Positions 7,587-19,116 of a DNA stretch of 64,000 bases are shown here, in pieces. Positions within the stretch are counted from its first letter, which is position 1. Each line of letters opens with the position of its first letter. The position numbers and the translations under genes were made by a program. Source of the stretch: Amnibacterium sp. CER49 (GTDB taxonomy: Bacteria; Actinomycetota; Actinomycetes; Actinomycetales; Microbacteriaceae); the NCBI RefSeq assembly GCF_029846255.1, contig NZ_JARVWQ010000001.1, positions 806,001-870,000 of the forward strand, given 5' to 3'. Under the pieces are notes generated by a model. It was not told the DNA's origin and did not search any database. It saw only the letters and a program-made list of their open reading frames with translations.

Positions 7587-9379
7587 CTCCGCAGGCCGAT
7601 CGGCACCGGGGACAGGGCGGCCCGGGCGTCCGCGCGCGCGACGAAGTCGTCGATCTCGCGCAGGAACGCCGCCATGGGGTCCTGCTCCGCGCCGAGCAGG
7701 TACTCGGCGAGCGCCTCGCGCCGGGGCCGCAACGGGTCGGGGCCGGCGGCCTCGGCGAGGGCGCGCGGCAGGCCGGCGAGGTCGCTGCCGAGCAGCTCGG
7801 CGGCGCTGGCGGACGGGAACGCCGCCCGGAACTCGGCGTCCGGCACGTCGCGGCGGTTCGTCACCATGTACGGCTTGCGCGAGGCGAGGAAGTCGGTGAT
7901 GACGCTCGAGATGTCCGAGACGAGCACGTCGGCCTCGTTGAATGCGCCGTAGAGCGCGTCGGGCCGGTTCTCGACGACGCGGCTGCCGTTCCCGGCGCGG
8001 GTGACGAGCTCCTCGATCGCCTTGCGGGCGGCGGCGGCCTCCTTGATGCGGTGGCCGGTGAGCGGATGCGGCTTGAACAGCACGGCGGCGCCCGAGTCGA
8101 GCGCGCCCTGCACGATCCGCTCCCCCATCGCCGCGACCGACGAGTAGTCGGCCTCGTCGAAGAAGCCCTCCCAGGTCGGGGCGTAGAGCACGGTGAGCCG
8201 GTCGGTCTCCTGCCGCGGTCGCGCCCGGGCGATGTCGGCGAGCTGCGGCCGGCCGACGGCGCGGATGGCGGCGAGGTCGATGCCCTCGTCGACGGCCGCG
8301 TACCGGTCGACCGCGGCGCGGCCCGCGACCCAGATCTCGTCGTAGAGCCGGTTCAGCGGGCTGAAGCTGCCCACCTTGTCGCTGTCGCCGTGCCCGATGA
8401 AGCAGTGCATCGGCCCCGCGATGCGCACCATCTCGTTGTTGCGCACGACGTTCGTCGGGTAGAGCACGACGCGCACGGACGGCGGCACGACCTTCAGCAG
8501 ATCGGCGACGTAGGGCGCGACGACCATCGGCGCCGTGATCGCGTCGAGCTGCTCGAGGTGCACCGCCTCGCGCACGAGCACGAGCACCGGGCGGCGGACG
8601 GCGTTGATGACGCTCGCCCACACGGTGAGGGCGTAGGTGCCGGACGCGGGCGACGAGAAGTAGAAGACCACCTCGGGGGCGAGCTGCGCGACCGCCGCCT
8701 CGACGAGCGAGTCGGTGTCGCGGACCGGACCGCGACCCCATCCGCGCCAGACCGCGAGCATGACGGCGCCCGCACCGACCACGACGAGGGCCGCGGCGAC
8801 GACCGGCAGCGCGGGGACCCTGGCGGCCGCGAGGAGGAGCCCCGCGAGCACGAGCACCTCGAGGAGGCTGAGCAGCCGGCGTCCGTCGATGGGCAGCAGC
8901 CGCCGCACGGGATCGGGCAGCGGGTCGGGGCCATCGAGCGCGCCGGCGACGTCGAGGCCTCGCCACAGGATCGTCGTCGACTCGACCTCGAGCCGGCGCG
9001 TGCGCAGCGCGCCCGAGAGGGTGAGCGCACCGTGCACGCCCATGACGGCGAAGAGCAGCGCGACGAGGTCGCCGGTCGGCACGCCGTCGAAGGTGCGGGC
9101 CGTGCCCGCGACCGCGACGACGACCGCGCCGTTGCGCACGAGCGACCGGCTCGCGCGGTCGAGCAGCAGCCGCCGCGCGACCGACCGGAGGCTAGGGGGC
9201 CGCACGACGCGCACCACGTCGGCCGCGAGGCTCGGCAGCGCCGCGACCACGGCGACGAGGGCCGCGCCCGTGACCAGCGCGACGAGCGCGCCGACGGCGG
9301 CGAGCGCGACGAGCGCGAGGTCGATCAGGTCGCTCTGGTCGGGGATCGAGCCGACGGAGCGGGGGCGGGCGGCAGGCAT
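7583..9379 (-). CDS. membrane-anchored CDP-glycerol/ribitol glycerophosphotransferase-like protein
   Basis: This 598-residue protein has several hydrophobic segments in residues 1-210. A TagF-type polyol-phosphate transferase domain follows, with the full motif set: IGHGDSDK (His330), LYAPTWEGF, FKPHPLTG (His438) and SDISSVITDF (Asp489). It would transfer ribitol- or glycerol-phosphate from a CDP-activated donor to a lipid-linked polymer at the membrane. The donor could come from the CDP-ribitol synthase gene next door. The ATG at 9379 follows AAGGA and a TATCAA box. Polymerase or primer transferase cannot be decided. Confidence 0.75.
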   Translation of the reverse strand: MPAARPRSVGSIPDQSDLIDLALVALAAVGALVALVTGAALVAVVAALPSLAADVVRVVRPPSLRSVARRLLLDRASRSLVRNGAVVVAVAGTARTFDGVPTGDLVALLFAVMGVHGALTLSGALRTRRLEVESTTILWRGLDVAGALDGPDPLPDPVRRLLPIDGRRLLSLLEVLVLAGLLLAAARVPALPVVAAALVVVGAGAVMLAVWRGWGRGPVRDTDSLVEAAVAQLAPEVVFYFSSPASGTYALTVWASVINAVRRPVLVLVREAVHLEQLDAITAPMVVAPYVADLLKVVPPSVRVVLYPTNVVRNNEMVRIAGPMHCFIGHGDSDKVGSFSPLNRLYDEIWVAGRAAVDRYAAVDEGIDLAAIRAVGRPQLADIARARPRQETDRLTVLYAPTWEGFFDEADYSSVAAMGERIVQGALDSGAAVLFKPHPLTGHRIKEAAAARKAIEELVTRAGNGSRVVENRPDALYGAFNEADVLVSDISSVITDFLASRKPYMVTNRRDVPDAEFRAAFPSASAAELLGSDLAGLPRALAEAAGPDPLRPRREALAEYLLGAEQDPMAAFLREIDDFVARADARAALSPVPIGLRR

Positions 9380-9387
9380 GGCAGTCC

Positions 9388-9393
9388 TTGATA
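9388..9393 (-). promoter_or_regulatory. -10 box (TATCAA) of the glycerophosphotransferase pair
   Basis: TATCAA on the minus strand ends 8 nt before the ATG at 9379. AAGGA overlaps it, so the transcript is either leaderless or has a very short leader. Confidence 0.4.
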
Positions 9394-9429
9394 CCAACTC
9401 CGGACCCCCGGCACCTGCGCCGCTCTGGA

Positions 9430-9446
9430 TCCCGGAGGAACCGGGA
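9430..9446 (-). terminator. short hairpin after glf
   Basis: TCCCGG (9430-9435) and CCGGGA (9441-9446) pair around AGGAA, 22 nt downstream of the glf stop. The stem is only 6 bp, so this may be partial termination. Confidence 0.3.
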
Positions 9447-9467
9447 CCCGCGCGGTCGCGCCGCGGG

Positions 9468-12456
<2,989 letters not shown>

Positions 12457-12501
12457 CGGGGCGTCGCTCTCCGGTGCGGAACCGCTGGCGCGGCGCCGCC
12501 C

Positions 12502-12507
12502 AGTGTA
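12502..12507 (-). promoter_or_regulatory. -10 box (TACACT) of the GT2-GT2-glf operon
   Basis: TACACT on the minus strand precedes the ATG at 12456 by about 45 nt. GGAGAG sits in the leader, so this one is not leaderless. Confidence 0.4.
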
Positions 12508-12546
12508 ACCGGGGGCCTCCCGGCCGGGTCGCCGCGGGAACGAGGG

Positions 12547-12586
12547 CGGCGGCCGGACCCCCGCAGAAGGAGGGATCCGGCCGCCG
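12547..12586 (-). terminator. strong hairpin after the LGFP gene
   Basis: A perfect 11-bp stem joins CGGCGGCCGGA (12547-12557) and TCCGGCCGCCG (12576-12586), 14 nt beyond the LGFP-gene stop. No U-run is present. Confidence 0.6.
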
Positions 12587-12600
12587 TCAGGCCGTTCGGG

Positions 12601-14952
12601 TCAGGAGTAGACGACCTTGACCCAGCCGTGCGGCGAGACGGAGACGGTGCCGTGCTGGAACCGCTGCACGGTGCCCGTCGTGCCGGTGGTCGCCGCCGCG
12701 GCGGGCCAGCCGAGTCGGCTCGCCGTCGCGCCGAGCGCGAGGTACTTCGTCAGCACCGGTCCGGTCACGGCGACCGTGCCGGCGCTCGAGGCGTAGAGCC
12801 GTCCGTTCGTGCACACCACGAGCCGTCCGCCGCCCGCATCCGTCACGCGCTGCAGACCGCCAGGCCAACCGAGCCCGGGCAGGCCGCCCGCGTCCGTGAA
12901 GGCGGTGAGCCAGGCGCCCGTGAGCGGGTGCGTCTGCCGCGCCACGGACGAGTAGAAGACGGTGCCGCCCGTGAAGGTCTGGAACCACCCCTGGCCGAAC
13001 AGCGCGCTGTGCGTCGCGTTCCCGGTCGCCCAGCCGAGCGTCCCGGCGACGCCGCTGTTCACGCGGTAGTCGCCCCAGATGCTGCTCGTGAGGTAGCGGG
13101 TGCCGGTCGGCGTGATCTGGATCGCGCCGCTGTCGAACACCTGCTGCACACCGGTGACCCCCTGCGCCGTGACGCTGGTCGCGACCGAGACCGGCCAGCC
13201 GAGCGAGCTCGCGACCTCACCCTTGGCCACGTACGCCTGGAGCATCGCGCCGGTGACCGGCGCGGGTGCGCCGCCCGTGCGCAGATAGAGGCGTCCGCCG
13301 GTGAACTGCTGCACCGTGCCGCCGCCCGCCCTGGTCACGGCGACGGCGTCGGCGGTCGGCCAGCCGAGGTCACCCGACGCCGGCGGCGCCGTCGTCGTCG
13401 TCGTCCCGGAGGTCGACCCCGCAGGGACCCCGGAGACCGTCTCGAGCGCGGCACGGGCGGCGCTCATCACGGCGGCCGTGCCGGCCGTCGAGCTGTACAT
13501 GTCGCCCTGCTGGAAGCTCTGGCGCGTGCCCGTGATGCCGCTCGCGGTGCGGGACGCGGCGAGCGACCGCGGCCAGCCGAGGACCCCTTGGGGGCCGTTC
13601 AGCGCGAGGTAGTGCTGGTCCGTCGCGCCCGCGACCCCGAAGCCGCCGGTCGTGCTCGACCAGTACGCCGAGCCGCCGGTGAAGCGCTGCACCCAGCCCG
13701 TCCCGAGCGGCGTGGCCGTGGCGGTGGGCCAGCCGAGCGGGCCGGTGACGCCGCCCGCCTGCCCGTAGGCGTCGCGGAGGTCCGCCCGGACCGCGTACGT
13801 GCCCTTGGCCGACGAGTAGATGTCGCCGCTCGTGAACGCCTGCGTCGAGCCGCCGCCGTTCGCGGGGATCGTCTTCTGCGGGCCGGCGGGCCAGCCGAGG
13901 CTGCCGCCCGTGTTGCCGCGGCGGTAATACTCGCTGCGGATCGCGCCCGACATCATCCACGTCCCGGCCGACGAGCTGTAGACCGTGCCGTGCTCGAAGT
14001 TCTGCCAGGTGCCCCCGCCGTTCGCGGTGGTCGTCGAGGCGTTCGCGGTCGGGTTGCCGAGCACCCCGGTGGAGCCGCCCGCGCTCGCCCAGAACGTCTT
14101 GATCGCGCCCGTGACGGCGTAGTGGGTCGAGCCGAACCACGACGTGAAGTAGAGGAAGAAGTTGCGGTTGCCGTAGGCGGAGCACGAGTCGCCCACGCCG
14201 TACCCGGCCGCGAGCGCGGCGCTGTTCGGCTGGTAGGGCGTGTAGTAGTACAGGCTCGCCGTGGCCTTGTTCCTGATGGTGATCGTCCTCGCCCCGCAGC
14301 TGGAGTCGGGGTTGAAGAGCACGGCCGTCGGCGTGCCGACGGGGAACCAGTTGTAGACGATCCAGCCAGGGCCGCTCGTGCCCGGCGGGGACGTGTAGCG
14401 CTTCATCGCCCAGGCGGCCTTGTAGACCTGGTTGAAGAAGCCGAAGTACTCCGAGTCGCACGCGGCGGTGTCGGGGCACCCGTAGCCCATCGCGGTGCGG
14501 TACTGCCCGGAGGTCGGCCACGTGTCCTGGATGAGGCCCTCCTCCTTCTGCAGCATGACGAGGAGCACCTGCGGGTTGACGCCGCAGGCGCGCGAGACCT
14601 TCGAGACGATCGTCGCGGCGGACTCGTTCGGGGCGCCCGCGTACGTCGAGCACATCGGGTCCGCGGCGCGGGTCGTGGTCGTCTGCCGGTAGTCCTTCAG
14701 GCAGGGCAGACCCGTCTGGTACTTGACGTTCTCGCAGGTCGGCACCTGCTGGTTCAGGAACGTCTGGATCGACGAGGCCGACATCGTGCCCGGGTTGAAC
14801 ATCACCTGGTCGCTGATGATGTCGGCCGGGTCGAACGACGCGAGCATCTGCTGCGGCGTGAGCGCGGCGGCGGGCGTCGCCGTGGCGACGATCCCACCGG
14901 AGACGGCGAGCACGACGCCGACGCCGGCGACGAGGCGGCGCAGGGCGCTCAC
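12601..14952 (-). CDS. secreted LGFP-repeat protein with lysozyme-like N-terminal domain
   Basis: This 783-residue exported protein starts with a signal peptide (LRRLVAGVGVVLAV, then ATPAAA). Residues about 35-290 are cysteine-containing; NPQVLLVMLQKEEGLIQ (Glu137/138) and YFGFFNQVYKAAWAMKRY are reminiscent of a lytic-transglycosylase/lysozyme-like fold. From about residue 298 to the end run roughly nine LGFP repeats of about 50 residues, recognised by LGWP or LGNP motifs. LGFP repeats are known from corynebacterial surface proteins and are thought to bind the wall. The GTG start follows AGGTGG and overlaps the lipoprotein stop by 4 nt. Confidence 0.82.
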   Translation of the reverse strand: MSALRRLVAGVGVVLAVSGGIVATATPAAALTPQQMLASFDPADIISDQVMFNPGTMSASSIQTFLNQQVPTCENVKYQTGLPCLKDYRQTTTTRAADPMCSTYAGAPNESAATIVSKVSRACGVNPQVLLVMLQKEEGLIQDTWPTSGQYRTAMGYGCPDTAACDSEYFGFFNQVYKAAWAMKRYTSPPGTSGPGWIVYNWFPVGTPTAVLFNPDSSCGARTITIRNKATASLYYYTPYQPNSAALAAGYGVGDSCSAYGNRNFFLYFTSWFGSTHYAVTGAIKTFWASAGGSTGVLGNPTANASTTTANGGGTWQNFEHGTVYSSSAGTWMMSGAIRSEYYRRGNTGGSLGWPAGPQKTIPANGGGSTQAFTSGDIYSSAKGTYAVRADLRDAYGQAGGVTGPLGWPTATATPLGTGWVQRFTGGSAYWSSTTGGFGVAGATDQHYLALNGPQGVLGWPRSLAASRTASGITGTRQSFQQGDMYSSTAGTAAVMSAARAALETVSGVPAGSTSGTTTTTAPPASGDLGWPTADAVAVTRAGGGTVQQFTGGRLYLRTGGAPAPVTGAMLQAYVAKGEVASSLGWPVSVATSVTAQGVTGVQQVFDSGAIQITPTGTRYLTSSIWGDYRVNSGVAGTLGWATGNATHSALFGQGWFQTFTGGTVFYSSVARQTHPLTGAWLTAFTDAGGLPGLGWPGGLQRVTDAGGGRLVVCTNGRLYASSAGTVAVTGPVLTKYLALGATASRLGWPAAAATTGTTGTVQRFQHGTVSVSPHGWVKVVYS

Positions 14953-15542
14953 CGAGCCACCTGCACCGTCTTCACCGCCGACGTGCCGACGGCGGCGGAC
15001 GAGGAGTAGGTGACGCGGACGGTCCAGGTGCCGTTCGACAGCTGGGCGCCCGGGATGCTCATCTCGGGGCAGGCGGTGTACGACGACGCCGCGACGGCGG
15101 TGGACGTCGCCGTGCGCACAGTGCTCCCCTGCGTCGCGGTGAGCGTGCAGGTGCCGCCCTGCTCGACGATCTCGGACACGAGGGCGGACGCGGTGAGCGC
15201 GCCCGCGTGGGCGTCCCAGGCCGCCGCGGTGACGAACGGCGTGACGGACGTGCGGGACGTGACCGTGCTCGGCACGGGCGTCGGGGCGGGCGAGTCGCCG
15301 GGCGTCGAGGCGGTCGGGGCAGGAGTCGGTGTCGGGACGGTGGTCGACGGGTCGGTCGGTGTGGCGGTCGGCGTCGGGATCGACGGGTCGATCACGTCGG
15401 TCGGCGCGGGCGAGGCGGTCTCGGCCGACGCCGGGGAGCTCCCGAGCATCGAGCAGGACGTCAACGGCAGGGCCACGGCGGCGGCCAGGGCGGTCGCCGC
15501 GGCGGCGCGCAGCAGGCAAGGCAAGACGGTGTGTTCCCCCAT
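14949..15542 (-). CDS. Pro/Thr-rich lipoprotein of unknown function
   Basis: This 197-residue protein has a signal peptide ending in the lipobox LTSC, so Cys30 is the predicted lipid anchor. A Pro/Thr/Ser-rich spacer follows (residues about 38-90), then a small beta-rich domain of about 100 residues with two cysteines (GGTCTLTAT and YTACPEM) that could form a disulfide. It is the first gene of a two-gene operon with the LGFP protein. An anchoring or partner role is plausible but not shown. A TAGCCT box 7 nt before the ATG marks a leaderless promoter. Confidence 0.75.
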   Translation of the reverse strand: MGEHTVLPCLLRAAAATALAAAVALPLTSCSMLGSSPASAETASPAPTDVIDPSIPTPTATPTDPSTTVPTPTPAPTASTPGDSPAPTPVPSTVTSRTSVTPFVTAAAWDAHAGALTASALVSEIVEQGGTCTLTATQGSTVRTATSTAVAASSYTACPEMSIPGAQLSNGTWTVRVTYSSSAAVGTSAVKTVQVAR

Positions 15543-15549
15543 GGCGGCC

Positions 15550-15555
15550 AGGCTA
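15550..15555 (-). promoter_or_regulatory. leaderless -10 box (TAGCCT) of the lipoprotein-LGFP operon
   Basis: TAGCCT on the minus strand ends 7 nt before the ATG at 15542. Confidence 0.55.
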
Positions 15556-15712
15556 GGAAGAAGCTCGAACGGAAACGCCGATGAGACGGCTCTTTCGCCC
15601 GCCCGCTCGCCCCCAGTCCGGGGGGCTCCGCCCGCGCACGAAGGTGCGAGGAGGAGCGTGCGAGCCGGCCCCGCGAGCGGCGCGCGGTGCCCGGGCCGCG
15701 GCGGATCCCCTG

Positions 15713-15718
15713 TACCGT
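15713..15718 (+). promoter_or_regulatory. -10 box (TACCGT) of the DUF6541 gene
   Basis: TACCGT ends 9 nt before the ATG at 15728. GAGG follows the box, so the leader is minimal. Confidence 0.45.
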
Positions 15719-15727
15719 GAGGCGGTC

Positions 15728-17821
15728 ATGACCTGGTCCGCGGCCGCACTGCCGATCGCGGTCGCCGTGCTCGTCGTGCTCGTGCCGGGCGGCGCCCTCG
15801 CCGTGGCGCTGCGGCTGCGGGGTGCGGTCGCCCTCGCCCTCGCCGGTCCGCTCGGCTTCCTCGTGCTCGGGCTCGCAGGCGCCGCCTTCGGCGCCGTGTC
15901 CGTGCCGTTCGGCTGGTGGTCGGTGGCGCTCACGACCGTCGTCGCCGGGGTGGTGCTCGTCGGCGTCCGGCTGCTCGCGGCGCTGCGCGGCGCGCCGCTG
16001 CCCGTCTGGGGCTCCTGGCGGCCGGCGGCGTTCCTGCCGGTGCTCGCCGCGGTCGTCGTCGCGAGCGCCGCGGTCGGCATCATCGCGTTCGCCGCGGTGC
16101 CGAGCCCCGCCCGGATCAGCCAGACGTACGACGCCGTGTTCCACCTGAACGCCGCGGCGTCGATCGTGCAGACGGGCGACGCGTCGAGCCTGCACCTCTA
16201 CCGGCTCACGAACCCGACGAAGACGACGGCCTTCTACCCGGCCGTCTGGCACACGATCGTCGCGCTCGTGGCGCAGCTGACCGGTGCGCCGGTGACGGTC
16301 GCGACGAACGCCGCGTGGATCGGCACGGCCGGCCCGGTGTTCGCCTCGGGCTGCGCGTTCGCCGCGGGCACGCTCTTCGGCGGGGCGGGCTTCCGCCGCG
16401 AGGAGGCACCCGCGCTCCAGCGGACACTCGTCTCGGCCGTCGCGGCGCTGCTCGCCTCCGCTTTCGTCGCGTTCCCCTACCTGCTGCTCGACTTCGGCAC
16501 GCTCTACCCGAACGGCCTGGCGTACACGACCCTGCCCGTGGGCCTCGCCCTCGTCGCGGCGGCGGTGCCCTGGCCGGACCGCAGCCCGTGGCGCCCCGAG
16601 GTGCCGGCGCCGCGGTGGCGGGTGCTCCTGCTGCTGCTCGGCTGGCTCGTCGCGGCCGGCTTCACGCATCCGCGCTCGATCGTGTCGCTCCTCGTGCTCG
16701 CGGCGCCGCTGCTCGTGGCCTGGTTCAGCAGCCGCATGGGCGCGCTCGCGGCGACCGGGCCGCAGGGGTGGCGGCGGGCGCGGCGTGGCTGGGTGCTGCT
16801 CGTGCTCGGGGTGATCGTCGTCGCGGGCCTCGCCCTCGCGGCGGTGCTCGCCTACTACGACGTCGGCCGCCGCCCGATCTCGGACCATCTGAACGGCGGG
16901 CCGGCCCGCGCGAAGGAGCAGCTCGGGCAGGCGCTGCTGCAGGGGCTGCTCGCGACGAGCCTCGTCTCCCCCAGCCAGTCGCCGCTGCCCCCGTCGGGGC
17001 TGCTCGCCGCCGTGGCGCTCGCCGGCCTCGTCGCGCTCGCGGTGCGGCCCGGGCTGCGGTGGGCGGCCGTCAGCTACCTGCTCGTCGTCGTGCTCTACGC
17101 CTTCGCCGCCGGCAGCGACAGCGACTTCGCGAAGCTGCTCACGGGCCTCTGGGACAAGGACAAGTTCCGCATCCTCGCGATGCTGCCGACGATCGGCGCG
17201 CCCGTCGTCGCCTGGACCCTCACCGCCGGCGCGCTCGAGGTCGCGGGGGCGCTCCGGCGCCGCGGCCTCCGCAGCAGCGAGCCGCGGCCCCGCACGCTCG
17301 TCGTCGCGGCGACCACCGTCGCGCTCGTCGTCGCACTCGTCACGTGGCTCGGACCCGCTCAGCGGGGCGTGAGCGACGCGATCGGCACGGTCTTCTCGCT
17401 CCCCGCGTCCGACAAGGGCGGCCTCCTGCTCGATGCGGCCGAGGTGCAGCTGCTCGAGCGCCTCGACCGGTACGTGCCGCCGGGCGAGGTGATCGCGGGC
17501 AACCCCTGGAACGGCAGCGCCCTCGCGATGGCCCTCGGGGACCGGCGGGTGCTCTTCCCGCACCTCGGCGGCTACTGGGGCGACGAGCGCAAGACGATCG
17601 CGGGAAGCCTCGACAGGTACGCGACCGATCCGGCCGTCTGCCGCGCGGTGCGGGATCTCGATGTGCACTGGGTGATCGGCGATCCGGAGCGGCTGCACGG
17701 CGACCGGAAGGCCGCGAGCGCGTTCTACGGCATCGACCGGGCGAGCCACGGCCGGGGCGTGCAGCTGGTCGCGACGTCCGGCACGACGAGGCTCTACCGG
17801 CTCACGGCCTGCTGGGGCTGA
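15728..17821 (+). CDS. polytopic membrane protein, DUF6541-like
   Basis: This 697-residue protein has more than ten hydrophobic helices across residues 1-540. A periplasm-facing loop after helix 4 (YDAVFHLNAAASIVQTGDAS) and a soluble C-terminal domain are also visible. The layout resembles DUF6541 proteins and GT-C-like polyprenyl-phosphate sugar transferases, in which acidic residues of the first external loop are catalytic. A role in transferring a lipid-linked sugar outside the membrane is inferred from the fold and the locus. The ATG at 15728 was chosen for its promoter and for the first helix directly after it. Confidence 0.7.
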   Translation: MTWSAAALPIAVAVLVVLVPGGALAVALRLRGAVALALAGPLGFLVLGLAGAAFGAVSVPFGWWSVALTTVVAGVVLVGVRLLAALRGAPLPVWGSWRPAAFLPVLAAVVVASAAVGIIAFAAVPSPARISQTYDAVFHLNAAASIVQTGDASSLHLYRLTNPTKTTAFYPAVWHTIVALVAQLTGAPVTVATNAAWIGTAGPVFASGCAFAAGTLFGGAGFRREEAPALQRTLVSAVAALLASAFVAFPYLLLDFGTLYPNGLAYTTLPVGLALVAAAVPWPDRSPWRPEVPAPRWRVLLLLLGWLVAAGFTHPRSIVSLLVLAAPLLVAWFSSRMGALAATGPQGWRRARRGWVLLVLGVIVVAGLALAAVLAYYDVGRRPISDHLNGGPARAKEQLGQALLQGLLATSLVSPSQSPLPPSGLLAAVALAGLVALAVRPGLRWAAVSYLLVVVLYAFAAGSDSDFAKLLTGLWDKDKFRILAMLPTIGAPVVAWTLTAGALEVAGALRRRGLRSSEPRPRTLVVAATTVALVVALVTWLGPAQRGVSDAIGTVFSLPASDKGGLLLDAAEVQLLERLDRYVPPGEVIAGNPWNGSALAMALGDRRVLFPHLGGYWGDERKTIAGSLDRYATDPAVCRAVRDLDVHWVIGDPERLHGDRKAASAFYGIDRASHGRGVQLVATSGTTRLYRLTACWG

Positions 17822-17832
17822 CGGCGTCCTTC

Positions 17833-17850
17833 TGCGCGCAGCTGCGCGCA
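17833..17850. terminator. perfect 18-bp palindrome between convergent genes
   Basis: TGCGCGCAGCTGCGCGCA is fully self-complementary and lies 12 nt past one stop codon and 30 nt before the opposing one. It is a likely bidirectional terminator, although the loop would be tight. Confidence 0.45.
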
Positions 17851-17879
17851 CCGCTGCGGCTCGAGCGCGGCGCCGCTCC

Positions 17880-19028
17880 CTACGCGGAGAACGCCTGGAT
17901 CAGCGTCATGAGGAGCTGGATCGACCGGGCGAGGATGAGCCCGATCAGGTAGAGCGCCCCGCAGAGCGCCCAGAAGCGGTTCACCGTGAGCAGCCACTTC
18001 GCGCCGCGGTACGCCATCGCGGTGATGAGCGGCACGACCGCGACGAGCGCCGGCAGGTTCGGGTCGATCACGACCCGCAGCCCCGAGAAGGTCCACCAGG
18101 CGGCGAAGAGCACCGTCGAGCACGCGGCCGCCCAGAGCTCGATCGGCAGGCGGCGGGCGACGACGAGCGCCTTCGGGCCCACCTCCTCCGGCCGCGGCAC
18201 GACGAAGTAGCGCACGACGCCGGTGCCCGCGGCGAGGAAGAGGAACGCGGCGAGCGCGACGGTCGTCAGCGTCGCGAAGTGCCACGCGGCGAACACGATC
18301 GACGGCTGCTCGAGCAGCGGCACCATCGGGTGCGGCGTGAACTCGGGCAGGAACTCGGCGACGCGCGCGGAGTAGGCCGGCAGGCCGAGGTCGGCGAGCC
18401 AGACGAGCTGCCCGGCGGCGAACGCCGCGAGCCAGGCACCCGCGAACGACAGCAGGTCCTTGACGCGGTCGAGCGGGCGCGGCCCGTCGGGCGCCGGGAA
18501 CAGCAGCAGCGCGACCAGGAAGCCCGGCAGCGCGAGCGCCGTGAGGAAGTGGAAGACCGCGGCGGCGCCGAGCAGACAGGCGGCGAGCAGCCGGCGACGC
18601 GGCAGCACGACGAACGAGGCGGCGAGCAGCGACGCGGCCACCCAGCCCCCCGTCGCGATGCTCGGGCCGTAGACGATCGCCGTCGGATCGGCGCGCAGGT
18701 TCAGGGCGAGGATCGCGAGCACGGCGCCGAGGCCCGCCCATCGCCCCGCGGCGCGGCGGCCGAGCACGAAGAGGCTCACGATGAGCAGCGCGTGGAAGGG
18801 CAGGATCAGCGCCCGCGCCACCTCCACGGGCAGGTGGAGCAGGTCGAGGCTCCGCTGCTCGGCGGCAGTGACCGGGGCGATCGCGAGCACGGCGAAGAAG
18901 ATCGTGACGTGCACGGCGAGCAGCACCGCGAGCACGACGGCGAAGAGCACGTCGGCCCGCGTGCGGGTCCGCGCGACGCGGAGGGACGGGGCGACGACGG
19001 TGTCGCGGAGTCGAACCACGGAGGTCAC
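17880..19028 (-). CDS. polytopic membrane protein of unknown function
   Basis: This 382-residue protein has about nine to ten hydrophobic segments (LFAVVLAVLLAVHVTIFFAVLAIAP, ALILPFHALLIVSLFVLG and others) and short charged loops. I do not recognise a catalytic motif or family. It lies between a DUF6541-like protein and the LCP ligase, so a part in polymer export or modification is possible. The GTG at 19028 was chosen because a TACCCT -10 box ends 7 nt upstream. It has no operon partner: a terminator separates it from the LCP gene. Confidence 0.65.
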   Translation of the reverse strand: MTSVVRLRDTVVAPSLRVARTRTRADVLFAVVLAVLLAVHVTIFFAVLAIAPVTAAEQRSLDLLHLPVEVARALILPFHALLIVSLFVLGRRAAGRWAGLGAVLAILALNLRADPTAIVYGPSIATGGWVAASLLAASFVVLPRRRLLAACLLGAAAVFHFLTALALPGFLVALLLFPAPDGPRPLDRVKDLLSFAGAWLAAFAAGQLVWLADLGLPAYSARVAEFLPEFTPHPMVPLLEQPSIVFAAWHFATLTTVALAAFLFLAAGTGVVRYFVVPRPEEVGPKALVVARRLPIELWAAACSTVLFAAWWTFSGLRVVIDPNLPALVAVVPLITAMAYRGAKWLLTVNRFWALCGALYLIGLILARSIQLLMTLIQAFSA

Positions 19029-19035
19029 GGCGTCG

Positions 19036-19041
19036 AGGGTA
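19036..19041 (-). promoter_or_regulatory. leaderless -10 box (TACCCT)
   Basis: TACCCT on the minus strand ends 7 nt before the GTG at 19028. Confidence 0.45.
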
Positions 19042-19090
19042 ACCGGCGGGCGAGCAGGAGCAAGGCGTTTCGCGCGGGCGCGTTTCCGCC

Positions 19091-19116
19091 TGCGCAGAGC
19101 GGTGCCGCTCAGCGCA
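19091..19116 (-). terminator. hairpin at the LCP gene end
   Basis: TGCGCAGAGCGG (19091-19102) pairs with CCGCTCAGCGCA (19105-19116) with a single A-A mismatch. The LCP stop codon lies inside the stem. Confidence 0.5.
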
